A DNA stretch of 64,000 nucleotides from Streptococcus suis (GTDB lineage Bacteria > Bacillota > Bacilli > Lactobacillales > Streptococcaceae). The translations under genes and the position numbers were made by a program. Below are positions 16,985-27,300 of the stretch, piece after piece. The stretch's first letter is position 1. Each line of letters opens with the position of its first letter. The notes under the pieces were generated by a model that worked only from the letters and a program-made list of their open reading frames with translations, ran no database searches and was not told where the DNA came from. The stretch is from contig JAKTNK010000007.1 in the NCBI GenBank assembly GCA_029593465.1, positions 41,284 to 105,283 of the forward strand, in the 5' to 3' direction.

Positions 16985-18331
16985 ATGTCCAAAAAATTAG
17001 TCTCAATTATAGACGTTAAAAAACATGTTGACGAAGAAATCACAATCGGTGCTTGGGTAACCAACAAATCTGGCAAAGGCAAGCTTGCCTTTTTACAGCT
17101 CAGAGATGGGACAGCCTTCTTTCAAGCAGTGGCGTTCAAACCAAACTTTATTGAAAAGTACGGTGAAACTCTAGGAGCTGAAAAATTTGATACCATCAAG
17201 CGTCTCAGTCAGGAAACTTCTGTTTATGTGACAGGTGTGGTCAAGAAAGATGAACGTTCAAAGTTTGGCTATGAGCTTGATATCACTGATATCGAAGTTA
17301 TCGGTCATTCACAAGATTATCCTATTACGCCAAAAGAGCACGGCACAGACTTCCTGATGGACAATCGTCATCTGTGGTTGCGCTCACGCCGTCAAAATGC
17401 GGTCATGCAAATTCGTAATGCCATCATCTATGCGACCTATGAGTTTTTCGACCGAAATGGTTTCATCAAATTTGACAGCCCAATCCTATCAGGCAATGCT
17501 GCTGAAGACTCAACAGAGTTATTTGAAACGGATTATTTTGGTAGCCCAGCCTATTTGAGCCAATCTGGTCAACTTTATCTTGAAGCTGGTGCCATGGCTC
17601 TTGGTCGAGTCTTTGACTTTGGTCCTGTTTTTCGTGCTGAGAAATCCAAAACACGTCGCCATTTGACCGAGTTTTGGATGATGGATGCGGAGTATTCTTT
17701 CTTATCACATGAGGAGTCTTTGGATTTGCAAGAGGCCTATGTTAAAGCCCTTATTCAAGGTGTTCTTGATCGTGCACCGCAGGCTTTAGAGGTCTTGGAA
17801 CGTGATGTTGATGCCCTCAAGCGCTACATAGCAGAGCCATTCAAGCGTGTGTCTTATGATGATGCTATCACACTCTTGCAAGAACATGAGACGGATGAAG
17901 ATACTGACTATGAGCATTTGGAACATGGTGATGACTTTGGTTCACCCCATGAAACATGGATTTCAAATTACTTTGGCGTGCCAACCTTCGTTGTTAACTA
18001 TCCAGCCAGCTTCAAAGCTTTCTACATGAAGCCGGTTCCTGGTAATCCAGATCGCGTGCTATGCGCAGACCTGCTTGCCCCAGAAGGCTATGGTGAAATC
18101 ATTGGTGGTTCGATGCGTGAAGATGATTATGATGCCTTGGTGGCTAAGATGGATGCTTTAGGCATGGACAAGTCAGAGTACGAATTTTACCTTGACCTTC
18201 GTAAATACGGTTCAGTGCCACATGGTGGCTTTGGTATTGGTATTGAGCGTATGGTCACCTTTGTTGCTGGTACCAAGCACATTCGTGAAGCGATTCCGTT
18301 CCCACGTATGTTGCATCGCCTTAAACCTTAA
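16985..18331 (+). CDS. asnS: Asparagine--tRNA ligase
   Basis: A 448-residue class II aminoacyl-tRNA synthetase. The N-terminal OB-fold anticodon-binding domain (about 1-110) is followed by the class II core with motif 2 near [21 protein letters not shown] and motif 3 [10 protein letters not shown] near the C-terminus. Specificity for asparagine rather than aspartate is inferred from length and family signature. It is 33 bases after the aminotransferase gene, with GAGGAAAA as ribosome-binding site. Confidence 0.96.
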   Translation: MSKKLVSIIDVKKHVDEEITIGAWVTNKSGKGKLAFLQLRDGTAFFQAVAFKPNFIEKYGETLGAEKFDTIKRLSQETSVYVTGVVKKDERSKFGYELDITDIEVIGHSQDYPITPKEHGTDFLMDNRHLWLRSRRQNAVMQIRNAIIYATYEFFDRNGFIKFDSPILSGNAAEDSTELFETDYFGSPAYLSQSGQLYLEAGAMALGRVFDFGPVFRAEKSKTRRHLTEFWMMDAEYSFLSHEESLDLQEAYVKALIQGVLDRAPQALEVLERDVDALKRYIAEPFKRVSYDDAITLLQEHETDEDTDYEHLEHGDDFGSPHETWISNYFGVPTFVVNYPASFKAFYMKPVPGNPDRVLCADLLAPEGYGEIIGGSMREDDYDALVAKMDALGMDKSEYEFYLDLRKYGSVPHGGFGIGIERMVTFVAGTKHIREAIPFPRMLHRLKP

Positions 18332-18340
18332 TAATGTGAT

Positions 18341-18386
18341 AAAAAAAGAACCCTTCTGTTTATGCCATTAACAGAAGGGTTCTTTT
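18341..18386. terminator. Strong bidirectional terminator after asnS
   Basis: Perfect 17-bp stem AAAAGAACCCTTCTGTT and its complement around a 9-base loop, with T runs on both strands. It serves asnS and the convergent TetR gene, whose stop codon lies inside the right arm. Confidence 0.92.
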
Positions 18387-18936
18387 ATGGTTCGGTGGGG
18401 TCGAGTTTTAGGACTTTTGAGATGATAGTGGTCATTTCTTGGGGTGTTTCCTTTCCTCCGGTTGAAACCCAAAGGCTAATCAGGCTTTCAATGCTAGCCA
18501 AGTAAACCTCTATGGCGTAGGGATACGGAACGCCATAATGCTCAGAAATGACTGTTTTGGATTGTGGGAATTCTAAAATGATATCAAGTACAAAATCCTT
18601 AATCGTCTTAGAAAAATTCATGGAAGAAATCATCGAAAAAGCCTGGATAAATTCAAAATCACTTTGCAAGTAAGAAAAGGTATTGACCAAAATCGTGTAA
18701 CGGTCAGTGTCATGATGATTGTTACGCAGGATGGTGTAGAGATTGGTCAGGAGTTCTTCTTTAAACTGTTTTAGCATGTCATATTTGTCTTTGTAGTGCA
18801 GGTAGAAGGTTCCGCGATTGATGCCCGCCTTGCGCGTGATGTCTGAAATGCTAATCTGCTCAAATGGCTTGTCTTGTAGCAGTAGGGTTAAGGCTTTTTT
18901 GATGTATTGTTTGCTTTCTGTTTTTCGTTTTTGCAT
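18385..18936 (-). CDS. TetR/AcrR-family transcriptional repressor
   Basis: A 183-residue regulator with an N-terminal TetR helix-turn-helix (about 10-55: ISDITRKAGINRGTFYLHYKDKYDML) and a C-terminal domain of the TetR_C type common in Firmicutes. It is divergent from an ABC export operon, and matching palindromes ATCAACA-N3-TGTTGAT lie in the shared intergenic region, so it most likely represses both itself and the transporter. The inducer is unknown. Confidence 0.9.
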   Translation of the reverse strand: MQKRKTESKQYIKKALTLLLQDKPFEQISISDITRKAGINRGTFYLHYKDKYDMLKQFKEELLTNLYTILRNNHHDTDRYTILVNTFSYLQSDFEFIQAFSMISSMNFSKTIKDFVLDIILEFPQSKTVISEHYGVPYPYAIEVYLASIESLISLWVSTGGKETPQEMTTIISKVLKLDPTEP

Positions 18937-18952
18937 GGATAACCTCTCTTAA

Positions 18953-18969
18953 ATCAACACTTTGTTGAT
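18953..18969. promoter_or_regulatory. TetR operator 1
   Basis: Perfect palindrome ATCAACA-CTT-TGTTGAT, 16 bases upstream of the TetR gene start and just before the -35 of the ABC promoter. Confidence 0.7.
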
Positions 18970-18977
18970 ATTTGTTC

Positions 18978-19006
18978 TTGAAGATTTTGTGATGACAGTA
19001 TATAAT
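18978..19006 (+). promoter_or_regulatory. Promoter of the ABC export operon
   Basis: TTGAAG, 17 bases, then TATAAT. It lies exactly between the two TetR-type palindromes, so binding to both would block it. Confidence 0.75.
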
Positions 19007-19020
19007 ATTTCCAGAATTAA

Positions 19021-19037
19021 ATCAACATATTGTTCAT
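19021..19037. promoter_or_regulatory. TetR operator 2
   Basis: ATCAACA-TAT-TGTTCAT, the same motif as operator 1 with one mismatch, placed just downstream of the transcription start. The centres are 68 bases apart, suggesting cooperative binding or looping. Confidence 0.6.
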
Positions 19038-19073
19038 TTAATGATGACTGTTGTAGAAATGGAATGTGATGTT

Positions 19074-19775
19074 ATGGCTTATATTGAAATGAAACACTCT
19101 TACAAACGTTATCGGACTGGGGATACTGAGACGGTTGCCAATCGTGACGTTAGCTTTGAGATTGAAAAAGGTGAATTGGTTATTATTCTCGGTGCCTCCG
19201 GTGCTGGTAAGTCAACGGTGCTCAATATTTTGGGTGGTATGGATACCAATGATGATGGTCAAGTCATCATTGATGGCAAGGATATTTCAGGTTATTCTGA
19301 CAAGGAACTAACCACTTATCGGCGCAATGATGTTGGCTTTGTCTTCCAATTTTATAATTTAGTGCCTAATTTAACAGCCAAGGAAAATGTGGAGTTGGCA
19401 TCAGAGATTGTTTCGGATGCTCTGGATGTTGAAAAGAGCTTAAGAGATGTTGGTCTTGCTAAACGTCTCAACCACTTCCCAGCACAATTATCAGGTGGTG
19501 AGCAGCAGCGTGTGTCAATTGCTCGTGCCGTTGCTAAAAATCCTAAGCTCTTACTCTGTGATGAACCAACAGGTGCTTTGGATTATCAAACTGGTAAGCA
19601 AGTCTTAGCCATCCTGCAAAACATGTCACGAGACAGGGGAGCAACTGTGGTGATTGTGACCCACAATGCTGCCCTAGCTCCAATTGCTGATCGTGTCATT
19701 CGCATGCATGATGCCACTGTCAGCAGCATTACTTGCAATCAGAACCCTCAAGACATTGCAACCTTAGAATATTAG
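19074..19775 (+). CDS. ABC transporter ATP-binding protein (MacB/LolD type)
   Basis: A 233-residue ATPase with Walker [10 protein letters not shown] at 40-48, Q-loop [10 protein letters not shown], signature LSGGEQQR and Walker [12 protein letters not shown]. It pairs with the large FtsX-like permease directly downstream (11-base gap). The ATG at 19074 ([13 protein letters not shown]) fits the family; the upstream ATG at 19041 would begin right after operator 2 and has no ribosome-binding site. Controlled by the divergent TetR repressor. Confidence 0.9.
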   Translation: MAYIEMKHSYKRYRTGDTETVANRDVSFEIEKGELVIILGASGAGKSTVLNILGGMDTNDDGQVIIDGKDISGYSDKELTTYRRNDVGFVFQFYNLVPNLTAKENVELASEIVSDALDVEKSLRDVGLAKRLNHFPAQLSGGEQQRVSIARAVAKNPKLLLCDEPTGALDYQTGKQVLAILQNMSRDRGATVVIVTHNAALAPIADRVIRMHDATVSSITCNQNPQDIATLEY

Positions 19776-19785
19776 GAGGGTGGAG

Positions 19786-22512
19786 ATGACTAAGAAAACG
19801 TATTGGAAAGAGGTTTGGAAATCCATCGGCAGTTCAAAAGGGCGCTTTCTCTCTATCAGTCTCTTGATGATGTTGGGAGCCTTTGCCTTTGTTGGTTTAA
19901 AAGTCACGACCCCTGATATGCAGACGTCTGGTGCGGCCTATCTGAAAGAGCAAAAGGCTATGGATATAACCGTGATAGGCACTATGGGATTGGGCGAAAA
20001 AGACCAGGCTGAGCTAAATGCGATAAAGCAAGCTCAGGTTGCCTTTGGCTCTATGACTGATGTGACCTTAGCGAACACCGACGATGCTGTCCGCGTGTTT
20101 TCGCTTCCTAAGACGATTTCAACGGTGCAACCTATTGAGGGACGATTGCCCAAAACAGCACATGATATTGTTCTGGCATCGCCCCTTAGTAAAGACTACA
20201 AGATTGGTGATACCATTGAGTTTGTGCAATCAGCAGAAAACAAGCCCCTCAAAACTGCAACCTTTACCGTGACTGGTTTTGTCACGTCACCTGAGATTTG
20301 GTCGAAAACCAATCTGGGTTCCTCCACAGCAGGTGATGGTAATCTGACTGCCTATGCCTATGTTATCCCAGATGTTTTTGAAGAAAAGACGCCTAGTTTA
20401 GCTCGTATTCGCTATGATGACTTGGCCCATCTCAGCCCTTTTTCAAAAGCATATAAGGAAGAACTCAGAGATAAGCAAAAGCAGTTGGAGAAGGCCTTGT
20501 CTGACAATGCTGACCAGCGATTAGCGGAGTTAAAACAAGCCCCTCAAACAGAAATCGAGAAAGGTAAAGCTAAGCTGCTAGCAACTCAAGAAAAACTCCA
20601 AGCCAATGAGCGCGCACTGGCAGCTGCTAAAGAAAGTTTGGAGCAGCAAGAGGCTGGGTTTGCAGGATTGCCTACTGAGCAAGCCCAAGCTGCTAAGCAA
20701 GCCTTACTTGGTGCAAAAGACCAGCTTCGCCAACAAGAAAGACAGTTACAAGCCGCTCAAAAAGCATTGGATGAGCAAGCTGCTCAGTTAAAGCGTGCTC
20801 AAGAAGACTTATCAGTCTTGAAGGCACCTTCTTACCATACCTACACTAAAGAAACCCTTCCAGGTGGTAATGGTTATATGGTTTATGCTTCAGGTTCTGA
20901 TAGTGTGGCAGAAATCGGCAATATCTTTCCTGTGGTGCTTTATTTGGTGGCAGCCTTGGTTGTTTTTACGACTATGACACGGTTTGTAGATGAAGAACGC
21001 CAACAAGCAGCCATTTTAAAGGCACTTGGTTATAGCAACCGAGATGTCATCCTTAAGTTTGTGCTTTATGGCTTAATGGCCGGTCTGACAGGAACAGTCC
21101 TTGGCATTATTGGAGGGCATTACCTGCTGGCACCAGTGATTGCTGATATCATGACTAGGGATTTGACCATTCCGCCCACCCAATATCAGTTTTATTGGAA
21201 AGAGTCGGTCATTGCGCTTGGTCTCGCCTTGGTTTCAGCTGTCTTGCCTGCCTATCTCATTGCTAGACGTGAGCTTAGCCAAAAGGCAGCTCAGCTCTTG
21301 TTACCAAAGCCTCCTGTTAAAGGCTCAAGCATTTTATTAGAGCGTGTATCCTTCATCTGGGAAAGGCTCTCTTTCACCCAAAAAGTGACCGCTCGCAACA
21401 TTTTTCGTTACAAGAAGCGGATGCTGATGACAATTTTTGGGGTGGCAGGTTCAGTAGCCCTCCTCTTTGCAGGCCTTGGTATCCAGTCATCCTTAGCACA
21501 AGTAGTGGGGAATCAGTTTGAGCGTCTGATGCCCTATGATATGATGATTGTAGAAAATACAGATGCTAGCGCAAGAGCTAAAGAGCAGTTGCGTAAAGCC
21601 CTAGCAAGCAATCAGATTAACAAACATGAAAAACTGACGTTTGCCCAGTTGACCGTAACGGTTTCAAAGATGACTCAACAGCGACAAGTCTCTCTCTTAG
21701 CAGTGCCAACAGCTGATTTTGATGGTTTTATCCATCTTTATGACACTCAGACGCACAAACCAATCAAGCTCCCTAAGGATGGTGTCCTCATGTCTCAGAA
21801 GCTAGCTCAGAGTTATGGTGTTGAAAAAGGTCAGACTCTTACCATGACCGATACAACAGGGCATGCCTTTAAGGTTAAGGTAGTGGGGATCATCGAGATG
21901 AATGTCGGGCATTATCTGATGATGCGGGACGAGGTTTTGGAGCAGACATTTGGTGAAATTGAGAGCTCTCCTGCCTACTTGGTGACTCTGAAGGACAGGT
22001 CTAAAAAAGCCCTCCGTCATCAAGCGGCAGATTTTCTAAGGCTCTCTGCTGTATCAGGGCTATCACAAAATTCAGCTGTGGTTGATACGGTCGATGCTGT
22101 TGTTGCCTCTTTGACGGGAGCGATGACAATTTTAACGCTTGTCGCTATTTTGTTGGCGGTGGTGATTCTCTATAACTTGACGACAATCAATGTTTCCGAA
22201 CGGATTCGAGAACTGTCCACGATAAAGGTTTTAGGGTTTTATAATAAGGAAGTGACCCTTTATATTTACCGTGAAACCATCCTCTTATCAGTGATTGGTA
22301 TCGTCACGGGACTGGTATCTGGCATCTTTCTTCATCGAGTCATTATGGGGATGATTGGAAGCAGTGATATTCTCTTTGGCACAGGAGTTGATTGGCTGGT
22401 TTACGCAGCTCCCATCACTGTTGTGGTGCTGATACTATTCATACTGGGTTACCTGGTTAACCGTCGCTTGAGTAAGCTTGATATGTTGGAGGCTTTGAAA
22501 TCGGTAGATTGA
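19786..22512 (+). CDS. Large FtsX-family ABC permease
   Basis: A 908-residue membrane protein with two FtsX-type permease domains. An N-terminal membrane segment (about 20-45) precedes an extracellular region that contains a long Gln/Ala/Lys-rich coiled coil (about residues 225-345), then three membrane segments near 375-490, a second segment at about 545-570 with its own extracellular domain, and a final three-segment block near the C-terminus. The layout fits export or cell-envelope stress systems rather than nutrient import. ATG 19786 has AGGAGG six bases before it; a GTG at 19780 overlaps that site. Confidence 0.88.
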   Translation: MTKKTYWKEVWKSIGSSKGRFLSISLLMMLGAFAFVGLKVTTPDMQTSGAAYLKEQKAMDITVIGTMGLGEKDQAELNAIKQAQVAFGSMTDVTLANTDDAVRVFSLPKTISTVQPIEGRLPKTAHDIVLASPLSKDYKIGDTIEFVQSAENKPLKTATFTVTGFVTSPEIWSKTNLGSSTAGDGNLTAYAYVIPDVFEEKTPSLARIRYDDLAHLSPFSKAYKEELRDKQKQLEKALSDNADQRLAELKQAPQTEIEKGKAKLLATQEKLQANERALAAAKESLEQQEAGFAGLPTEQAQAAKQALLGAKDQLRQQERQLQAAQKALDEQAAQLKRAQEDLSVLKAPSYHTYTKETLPGGNGYMVYASGSDSVAEIGNIFPVVLYLVAALVVFTTMTRFVDEERQQAAILKALGYSNRDVILKFVLYGLMAGLTGTVLGIIGGHYLLAPVIADIMTRDLTIPPTQYQFYWKESVIALGLALVSAVLPAYLIARRELSQKAAQLLLPKPPVKGSSILLERVSFIWERLSFTQKVTARNIFRYKKRMLMTIFGVAGSVALLFAGLGIQSSLAQVVGNQFERLMPYDMMIVENTDASARAKEQLRKALASNQINKHEKLTFAQLTVTVSKMTQQRQVSLLAVPTADFDGFIHLYDTQTHKPIKLPKDGVLMSQKLAQSYGVEKGQTLTMTDTTGHAFKVKVVGIIEMNVGHYLMMRDEVLEQTFGEIESSPAYLVTLKDRSKKALRHQAADFLRLSAVSGLSQNSAVVDTVDAVVASLTGAMTILTLVAILLAVVILYNLTTINVSERIRELSTIKVLGFYNKEVTLYIYRETILLSVIGIVTGLVSGIFLHRVIMGMIGSSDILFGTGVDWLVYAAPITVVVLILFILGYLVNRRLSKLDMLEALKSVD

Positions 22513-22530
22513 TGCCTATAAGGCCTTTAA

Positions 22531-22566
22531 AACCCTTGGAGCATTTGGCTTCGAGGGTTGGTTTTT
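22531..22566 (+). terminator. Terminator after the ABC operon
   Basis: 12-bp stem AACCCTTGGAGC with its partner GGCTTCGAGGGTT (a G-U pair or two), followed by GGTTTTT. It overlaps the end of the convergent TVP38 gene. Confidence 0.75.
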
Positions 22567-23176
22567 AAAAGAAGGTCTGGTTGATAAAGACTAGACTTTG
22601 GTAGGTGATGAAGGTGTAGAGGTAGAGGGTTGCTGGCTTGGAAAGCAGGGTAATCCAGAAAAATTTTTGAAACGTCATTTTGCTGAGACCAGCGACCATG
22701 CAAAGAAAGTCATCGGGAAAACCGGGTAAAACAAAAGCTGCTACGAGAAAGTATTCAAACCCCTTGCCCTTATCTAATTTGCTCATATACTTATCATAAA
22801 CCTTCTCAGAAACAAATGATTTGGCAAAGTTTTCCCCGTACTGTCGAGCTAGGTAGAAACTTAAAAAAGAGCCTGTCACAATCCCGATAACATTATAGAT
22901 AAAGCCGTATAACGGTCCAAAAACGGCATGGCCAATGACACAGGTCATGCCACCAGGGATGATGGGGTAAATGACTTGAATAATTTGCAGGAGGATAAAG
23001 ATGACTGGACCAAGGAGACCGAGGTTGGTAATCAAGACTTGAAAACTCCCCCCAAGGGCGAAGATATGGCTATGGGTTTTGAAGTAGTAGAGGGCGATGA
23101 GACTGACAACTAGGCCGATGAGACTGATGATTTGAATCCAGTGTCGATGTGATAGTGATGGCAGTGGTTTTAGCAT
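22565..23176 (-). CDS. TVP38/TMEM64-family membrane protein
   Basis: A 203-residue polytopic membrane protein of the DedA/SNARE-associated superfamily. It has the typical stretch YPIIPGGMTCVIGHAVFGPLYGFIYNVIGIVTGS with a re-entrant glycine-rich loop, then FLVAAFVLPGFPDDFLCMVAGLSKM. Members are thought to act as lipid scramblases or transporters; the substrate here is not known. RBS GGAG on the minus strand. Monocistronic. Confidence 0.88.
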   Translation of the reverse strand: MLKPLPSLSHRHWIQIISLIGLVVSLIALYYFKTHSHIFALGGSFQVLITNLGLLGPVIFILLQIIQVIYPIIPGGMTCVIGHAVFGPLYGFIYNVIGIVTGSFLSFYLARQYGENFAKSFVSEKVYDKYMSKLDKGKGFEYFLVAAFVLPGFPDDFLCMVAGLSKMTFQKFFWITLLSKPATLYLYTFITYQSLVFINQTFF

Positions 23177-23295
23177 GGTTAACTCCGTCTGATAGGTTAT
23201 AGTTCCTCTATCATAGCAAGTTTTGAGGACAATCGCATCCGTCTCAGGTCTTAATTATTAAGGGAAAGTAATCTTAAATTTATAAAACAATTAAA

Positions 23296-23323
23296 AAGAC
23301 GCTGATCGTTAGATTAGCGTCTT
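23296..23323 (-). terminator. Terminator of the YpfJ-type gene
   Basis: Stem AAGACGCTGATC / GATTAGCGTCTT (one G-U) with a 4-base loop. On the minus strand it is followed by TTTTTAATTGTTTT. Confidence 0.8.
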
Positions 23324-23330
23324 AGTTTGC

Positions 23331-24242
23331 TTATAGGTCGTTGTAAGGGTCTTGAAAGGTTGTGCCGTGACTGATGTCGCCATAGCGATAGCCCTTATCA
23401 AACCAACGCTGACGTTGCTCTGATGTCCCGTGGGTAAAGCTATCAGGAACCGTTCGACCATAAGCCTGTTCCTGAAGGGTATCGTCTCCGACAGCATGAG
23501 CAGCCTGCATGGCTTCTTGAACATCTCCTTTTTCCAGCAATCCTTGATTCTGGACGTATTTTGCCCAGACGCCAGCATAGTAGTCAGCCTGTAATTCTAA
23601 CCGAACATTGAGTTGGTTGGCTTGGGCTGCTGATTTTCCTTGTCGAGCCTTATTGTATTGGGCCATGGTTCCTAGTTCGTTTTGCACATGGTGCCCAACT
23701 TCGTGGGCAATGACATAAGCTAGGGCGAAGTCACCTTTAGCCCCATAGCGACTGGATAATTCATCATAGAAGCTGAGGTCTAGATAGATTTTTTTATCGG
23801 CAGGGCAGTAAAAGGGTCCAGAAGAAGCTTGTCCGAGGCCACAGGCAGTTGAGGTTTGATTGGAGTAAAAGACTAATTCGGGTTCTTGGTAGTCCCCAAG
23901 GCCTTCTTTTTGGAATTCTTTACTCCAAAAGTCTTCTGTGGAAGCTAAGACCTTGCTGACAAATGTGGCATCAGCATCAGTAACGCTGGTATTTTTTTGC
24001 CTTGTGATTTGGCTAGATTGGTAAGGTTGGCTGTTATTACCTGTGAAGATGCCAGATAGGCTCCCACCGCCTCCTAGGGCAAGGAGCAAAATAATGAGAA
24101 TTAACTTGGTCTTCCAAGACCCTCTAGATAGTAGAATTGACAGTAGAGCACCACTTCCCAATGATCCTTGTGAGGTGCGATAGGACTCTTGTCCCCTACG
24201 GTCTTCAATGTGATCGCTTTGTCTAAGGTCATCAATTTTCAT
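23331..24242 (-). CDS. Neutral zinc metallopeptidase, YpfJ/KPN_02809 family
   Basis: A 303-residue protein with a short cytoplasmic N-terminus, one membrane segment (about 45-62) and an extracytoplasmic metallopeptidase domain. The zinc motif HEVGHH is at 180-185. The preceding ACGLG...GPFYCPADKKIYLD block and the later ELQADYYAGVW (with a probable third ligand Glu) are hallmarks of this family. Substrate unknown. The N-terminus MKIDDLRQSDHIEDRRG is also typical. Monocistronic. Confidence 0.9.
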   Translation of the reverse strand: MKIDDLRQSDHIEDRRGQESYRTSQGSLGSGALLSILLSRGSWKTKLILIILLLALGGGGSLSGIFTGNNSQPYQSSQITRQKNTSVTDADATFVSKVLASTEDFWSKEFQKEGLGDYQEPELVFYSNQTSTACGLGQASSGPFYCPADKKIYLDLSFYDELSSRYGAKGDFALAYVIAHEVGHHVQNELGTMAQYNKARQGKSAAQANQLNVRLELQADYYAGVWAKYVQNQGLLEKGDVQEAMQAAHAVGDDTLQEQAYGRTVPDSFTHGTSEQRQRWFDKGYRYGDISHGTTFQDPYNDL

Positions 24243-24330
24243 AAGGCTTTCCTCTAAACGTTTCTAATAGTTTCATTGTACCAAAAGTTGGCCGAAATAG
24301 CTTTCTTTACTCCTGAGAAAGTGGGAAATT

Positions 24331-24339
24331 TGTTATAAT
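24331..24339 (+). promoter_or_regulatory. Extended -10 promoter of rexBA
   Basis: TGT-TATAAT, 30 bases before the rexB ATG; no clear -35. AAGGAG at 24359-24364 serves as ribosome-binding site. Confidence 0.65.
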
Positions 24340-24369
24340 GAAGAGACAGTTATCAGTTAAGGAGTTTGC

Positions 24370-27300
24370 ATGAAGCTTTATTACACCAACATCTCCAATT
24401 CCCTTACGCAGTTATTAACGCAAGAAGCCCAAAGCTACCTGTCTAAAGGCAAGCGTGTTTTTTATATTGCACCCAATTCCTTGTCCTTTGAAAAAGAGCG
24501 TCAGGTATTAGAGTACCTGCCTAATCATGCGACCTTTCAAATGATAGTGACGCGTTTTGGCCAGTTGCCTAATTACTTTATGCTGCCCAAGAGACCAGAA
24601 AGAGAGGCTTTAGATGATGCTGGTTTACGCATGATTATTTATCGTCTTTTAAATCAGCTACCTGAGGATGAACTGGCTGTTTTTGGACGGTTGAAGAAAG
24701 ATCCAGGCTTCATTGAGCAAGTTCTAACACTCTATAAGGAATTGTCCAAGAGCCAAGTTCAGCTATCGGACTTGGAGGTCTTGATTTCCAAAAAGAATCC
24801 TCTTGATAAGGTGAGAGAGTTGCGTCTTATTTTAAGTCGATTGATTGACACCCTGACGCTTGAACAGCTGGATGGTGAGAGTAAGTTGCAGTTTTTTATG
24901 CGTGCGATTAGAGAGGGTGCCTTAGATAGCCAGCTGAAGGATATAGTACTGGTTGTCGATGGGTTCACGCGCTTTTCTGAGGAAGAAGAGGCACTGATTG
25001 CCTTGTTACATGACAAGGTGGAAACCGTTATTATCGGTACTTATGCCAGTCAAAAAGCTTATGATGCCACCTTACTTTCTGGGAATATCTATGAAGCTAG
25101 TGTTTCCTTTTTAAGGCATTTGGCAGCCCAGTACGGTGTTAAAGCCCAAGAATTGCTGGCGAATCCAGTTGAAACGCCATTTGCAAAGCTATCACGTGCT
25201 TTGGAAGCTTATTATGATTTTTCCAACCAAGATCTTCTACCAGATTGGCAGGATAGCGATAATCAAGCTGTCCAAGTCTGGGAAGCGACCAATCAAAAGG
25301 CTGAAATTGAGGCTGTCGCTCGAGACATTCGTCAAAAAATGCGCCAAGAAGGGGCTGACTACAAAGATTTCCTCTTGTTACTAGGTGACGAACAGGCCTA
25401 CAAACTCCCCTTAGAGCGCCTCTTAACCCAGTTTGAGATTCCATTTTACTGGGGGCGGGCCGAGTCTATGGTCAATCATCCCTTATCAGCTTTTATGATG
25501 AGTCTGGAGCGTGTTTTGCGCTATGCTTATCAGAGAGATGACCTGATTAACCTGTTGAGAACGGGTCTCTTTGGGAATTACCAGATGGCTGACATTGATG
25601 TTTTTGAGCAGTATTGCCGCTTTGCTGATGTCAAATCGGCGCAGTTTCAAAAGCCCTTCAAACACAATGTGACGCGTCAGGTGGATAAAGATGGTCAGAC
25701 GCACATCCTTGAAAAGTATGATTTAGAGCATTTGAATCACTTGCGACGATCCATTATTAGGCCCTTGTCAAGCTTGAAGATGGAAGGCAACATCGATGAG
25801 CTCATGGAGCGGCTGGTGCAGTTTTTAGAGACAGTGAATTTACCTAAAAATGTTCAAAACTTGTTGTCAGGTGCTCGTCAAGAAGAAGTGGAGCAGCATG
25901 AGCAGGTTTGGTCTGCTTTTTGCCGTCTGCTAGAGCAGGCCAAGCTAGCCTTTGCTGGGCAAGAGTTGAGTATGTCAGAGCTGATTGCTTTGATAACCAA
26001 TGGCATGACCAGTAGTGATTATCGGACTGTCCCTGCTACGGTTAACGTGGTTAACATCAGATCTTATGATTTGATTGAGCCTCATTCCGCTCCTTATGTC
26101 TATGCTCTTGGACTAGGGCAATCGGCTTTTCCAAAGATTGTCCAAAATACAAGCTTGTTATCAGATGATGAGCGACGCTTATTTAATGAAAAGACCTCTG
26201 GTCAAGGAAGCTTTGAGATTGTCTCGGGTGACAACCTCAAAAAAAATCATTTTGTAGCGATTTCCTTACTCAATGCTGCTCAGAAAAGGCTGGTCTTGTC
26301 TTATCCTCAACTAGCTGCTAACGGGCCAGAGACGATGTCTCCTTATTTGGCGGTTTTGGTTAAGCCGTTTGGCTTGCCCCTATTCAGCAAACAAAGCACG
26401 CTAGGACAGATTGCACCTGATGACTTAGGGTCTTACAAAGAAGTTCTGGCAAGATTGGTGAGTTTGAATCGTTCGCAGTTTTTGGATCGCTTAAGTAAAG
26501 AAGAATTGACCTATTGGAGTGTCCTTGGGCGCGTGATTCGCAAACGTTTATCAGATAAAGGGCTCACTGTTACGCCGCTATCAACCAAGTTGACTAGCAA
26601 GCCCTTATCTGAAGCGGTTTTAGCAGTCTTGTTTCCTCAGGCAGAACCGATTCGCTTATCCGCATCAGCTCTAGCGCGCTTTTACAATAATCAATACTTG
26701 TACTTTGTTGAGAAGATTTTAGGCTTGACTGAGCCTGATACCATCCATCCCGATGCTAGAAGTCATGGTAATTTCCTGCATAAGGTGTTTGAAAGATCGC
26801 TTGCCAATCCGGCTGATATTAGTTTTCAAGAGAAGTTAACTCAGGCTTTAGCTCAAACAGAGGCTGAACCAAGGTTTCAAAGCCTTTACGAAGAAGACCA
26901 AGAAAGCTTGTATTCGCGTGAGCTGCTGGAGTCGATTGCAAGAGCAACGGGTAGCTTATTTGAAACCACAACAGACATTCATGTTAGCCGCCAAGAAGCA
27001 GCATTCAGACTGGACTTATCTGACAGAGACACTTTAGAGGAAGACAGGCCAGTTGCTATTACAGGTTTTATTGACCGAGTGGATACCTTGAAAAGTGCAG
27101 CTAATGACTTGGCCTACGGGGTTATCGATTATAAGTCGAGTCGTCAACGTTTTGATTTGGAGGCTTTTTATAATGGTTTGAGCCCACAGCTGTTGACCTA
27201 TCTTCTGGCGCTAAGAGAAGGAAAGACACCGCAAGGAGATGCGTTATTTGCGGATTTAGACTATTTTGGCGCCATGTACCTACAGATGCAAGAGCCCAGC

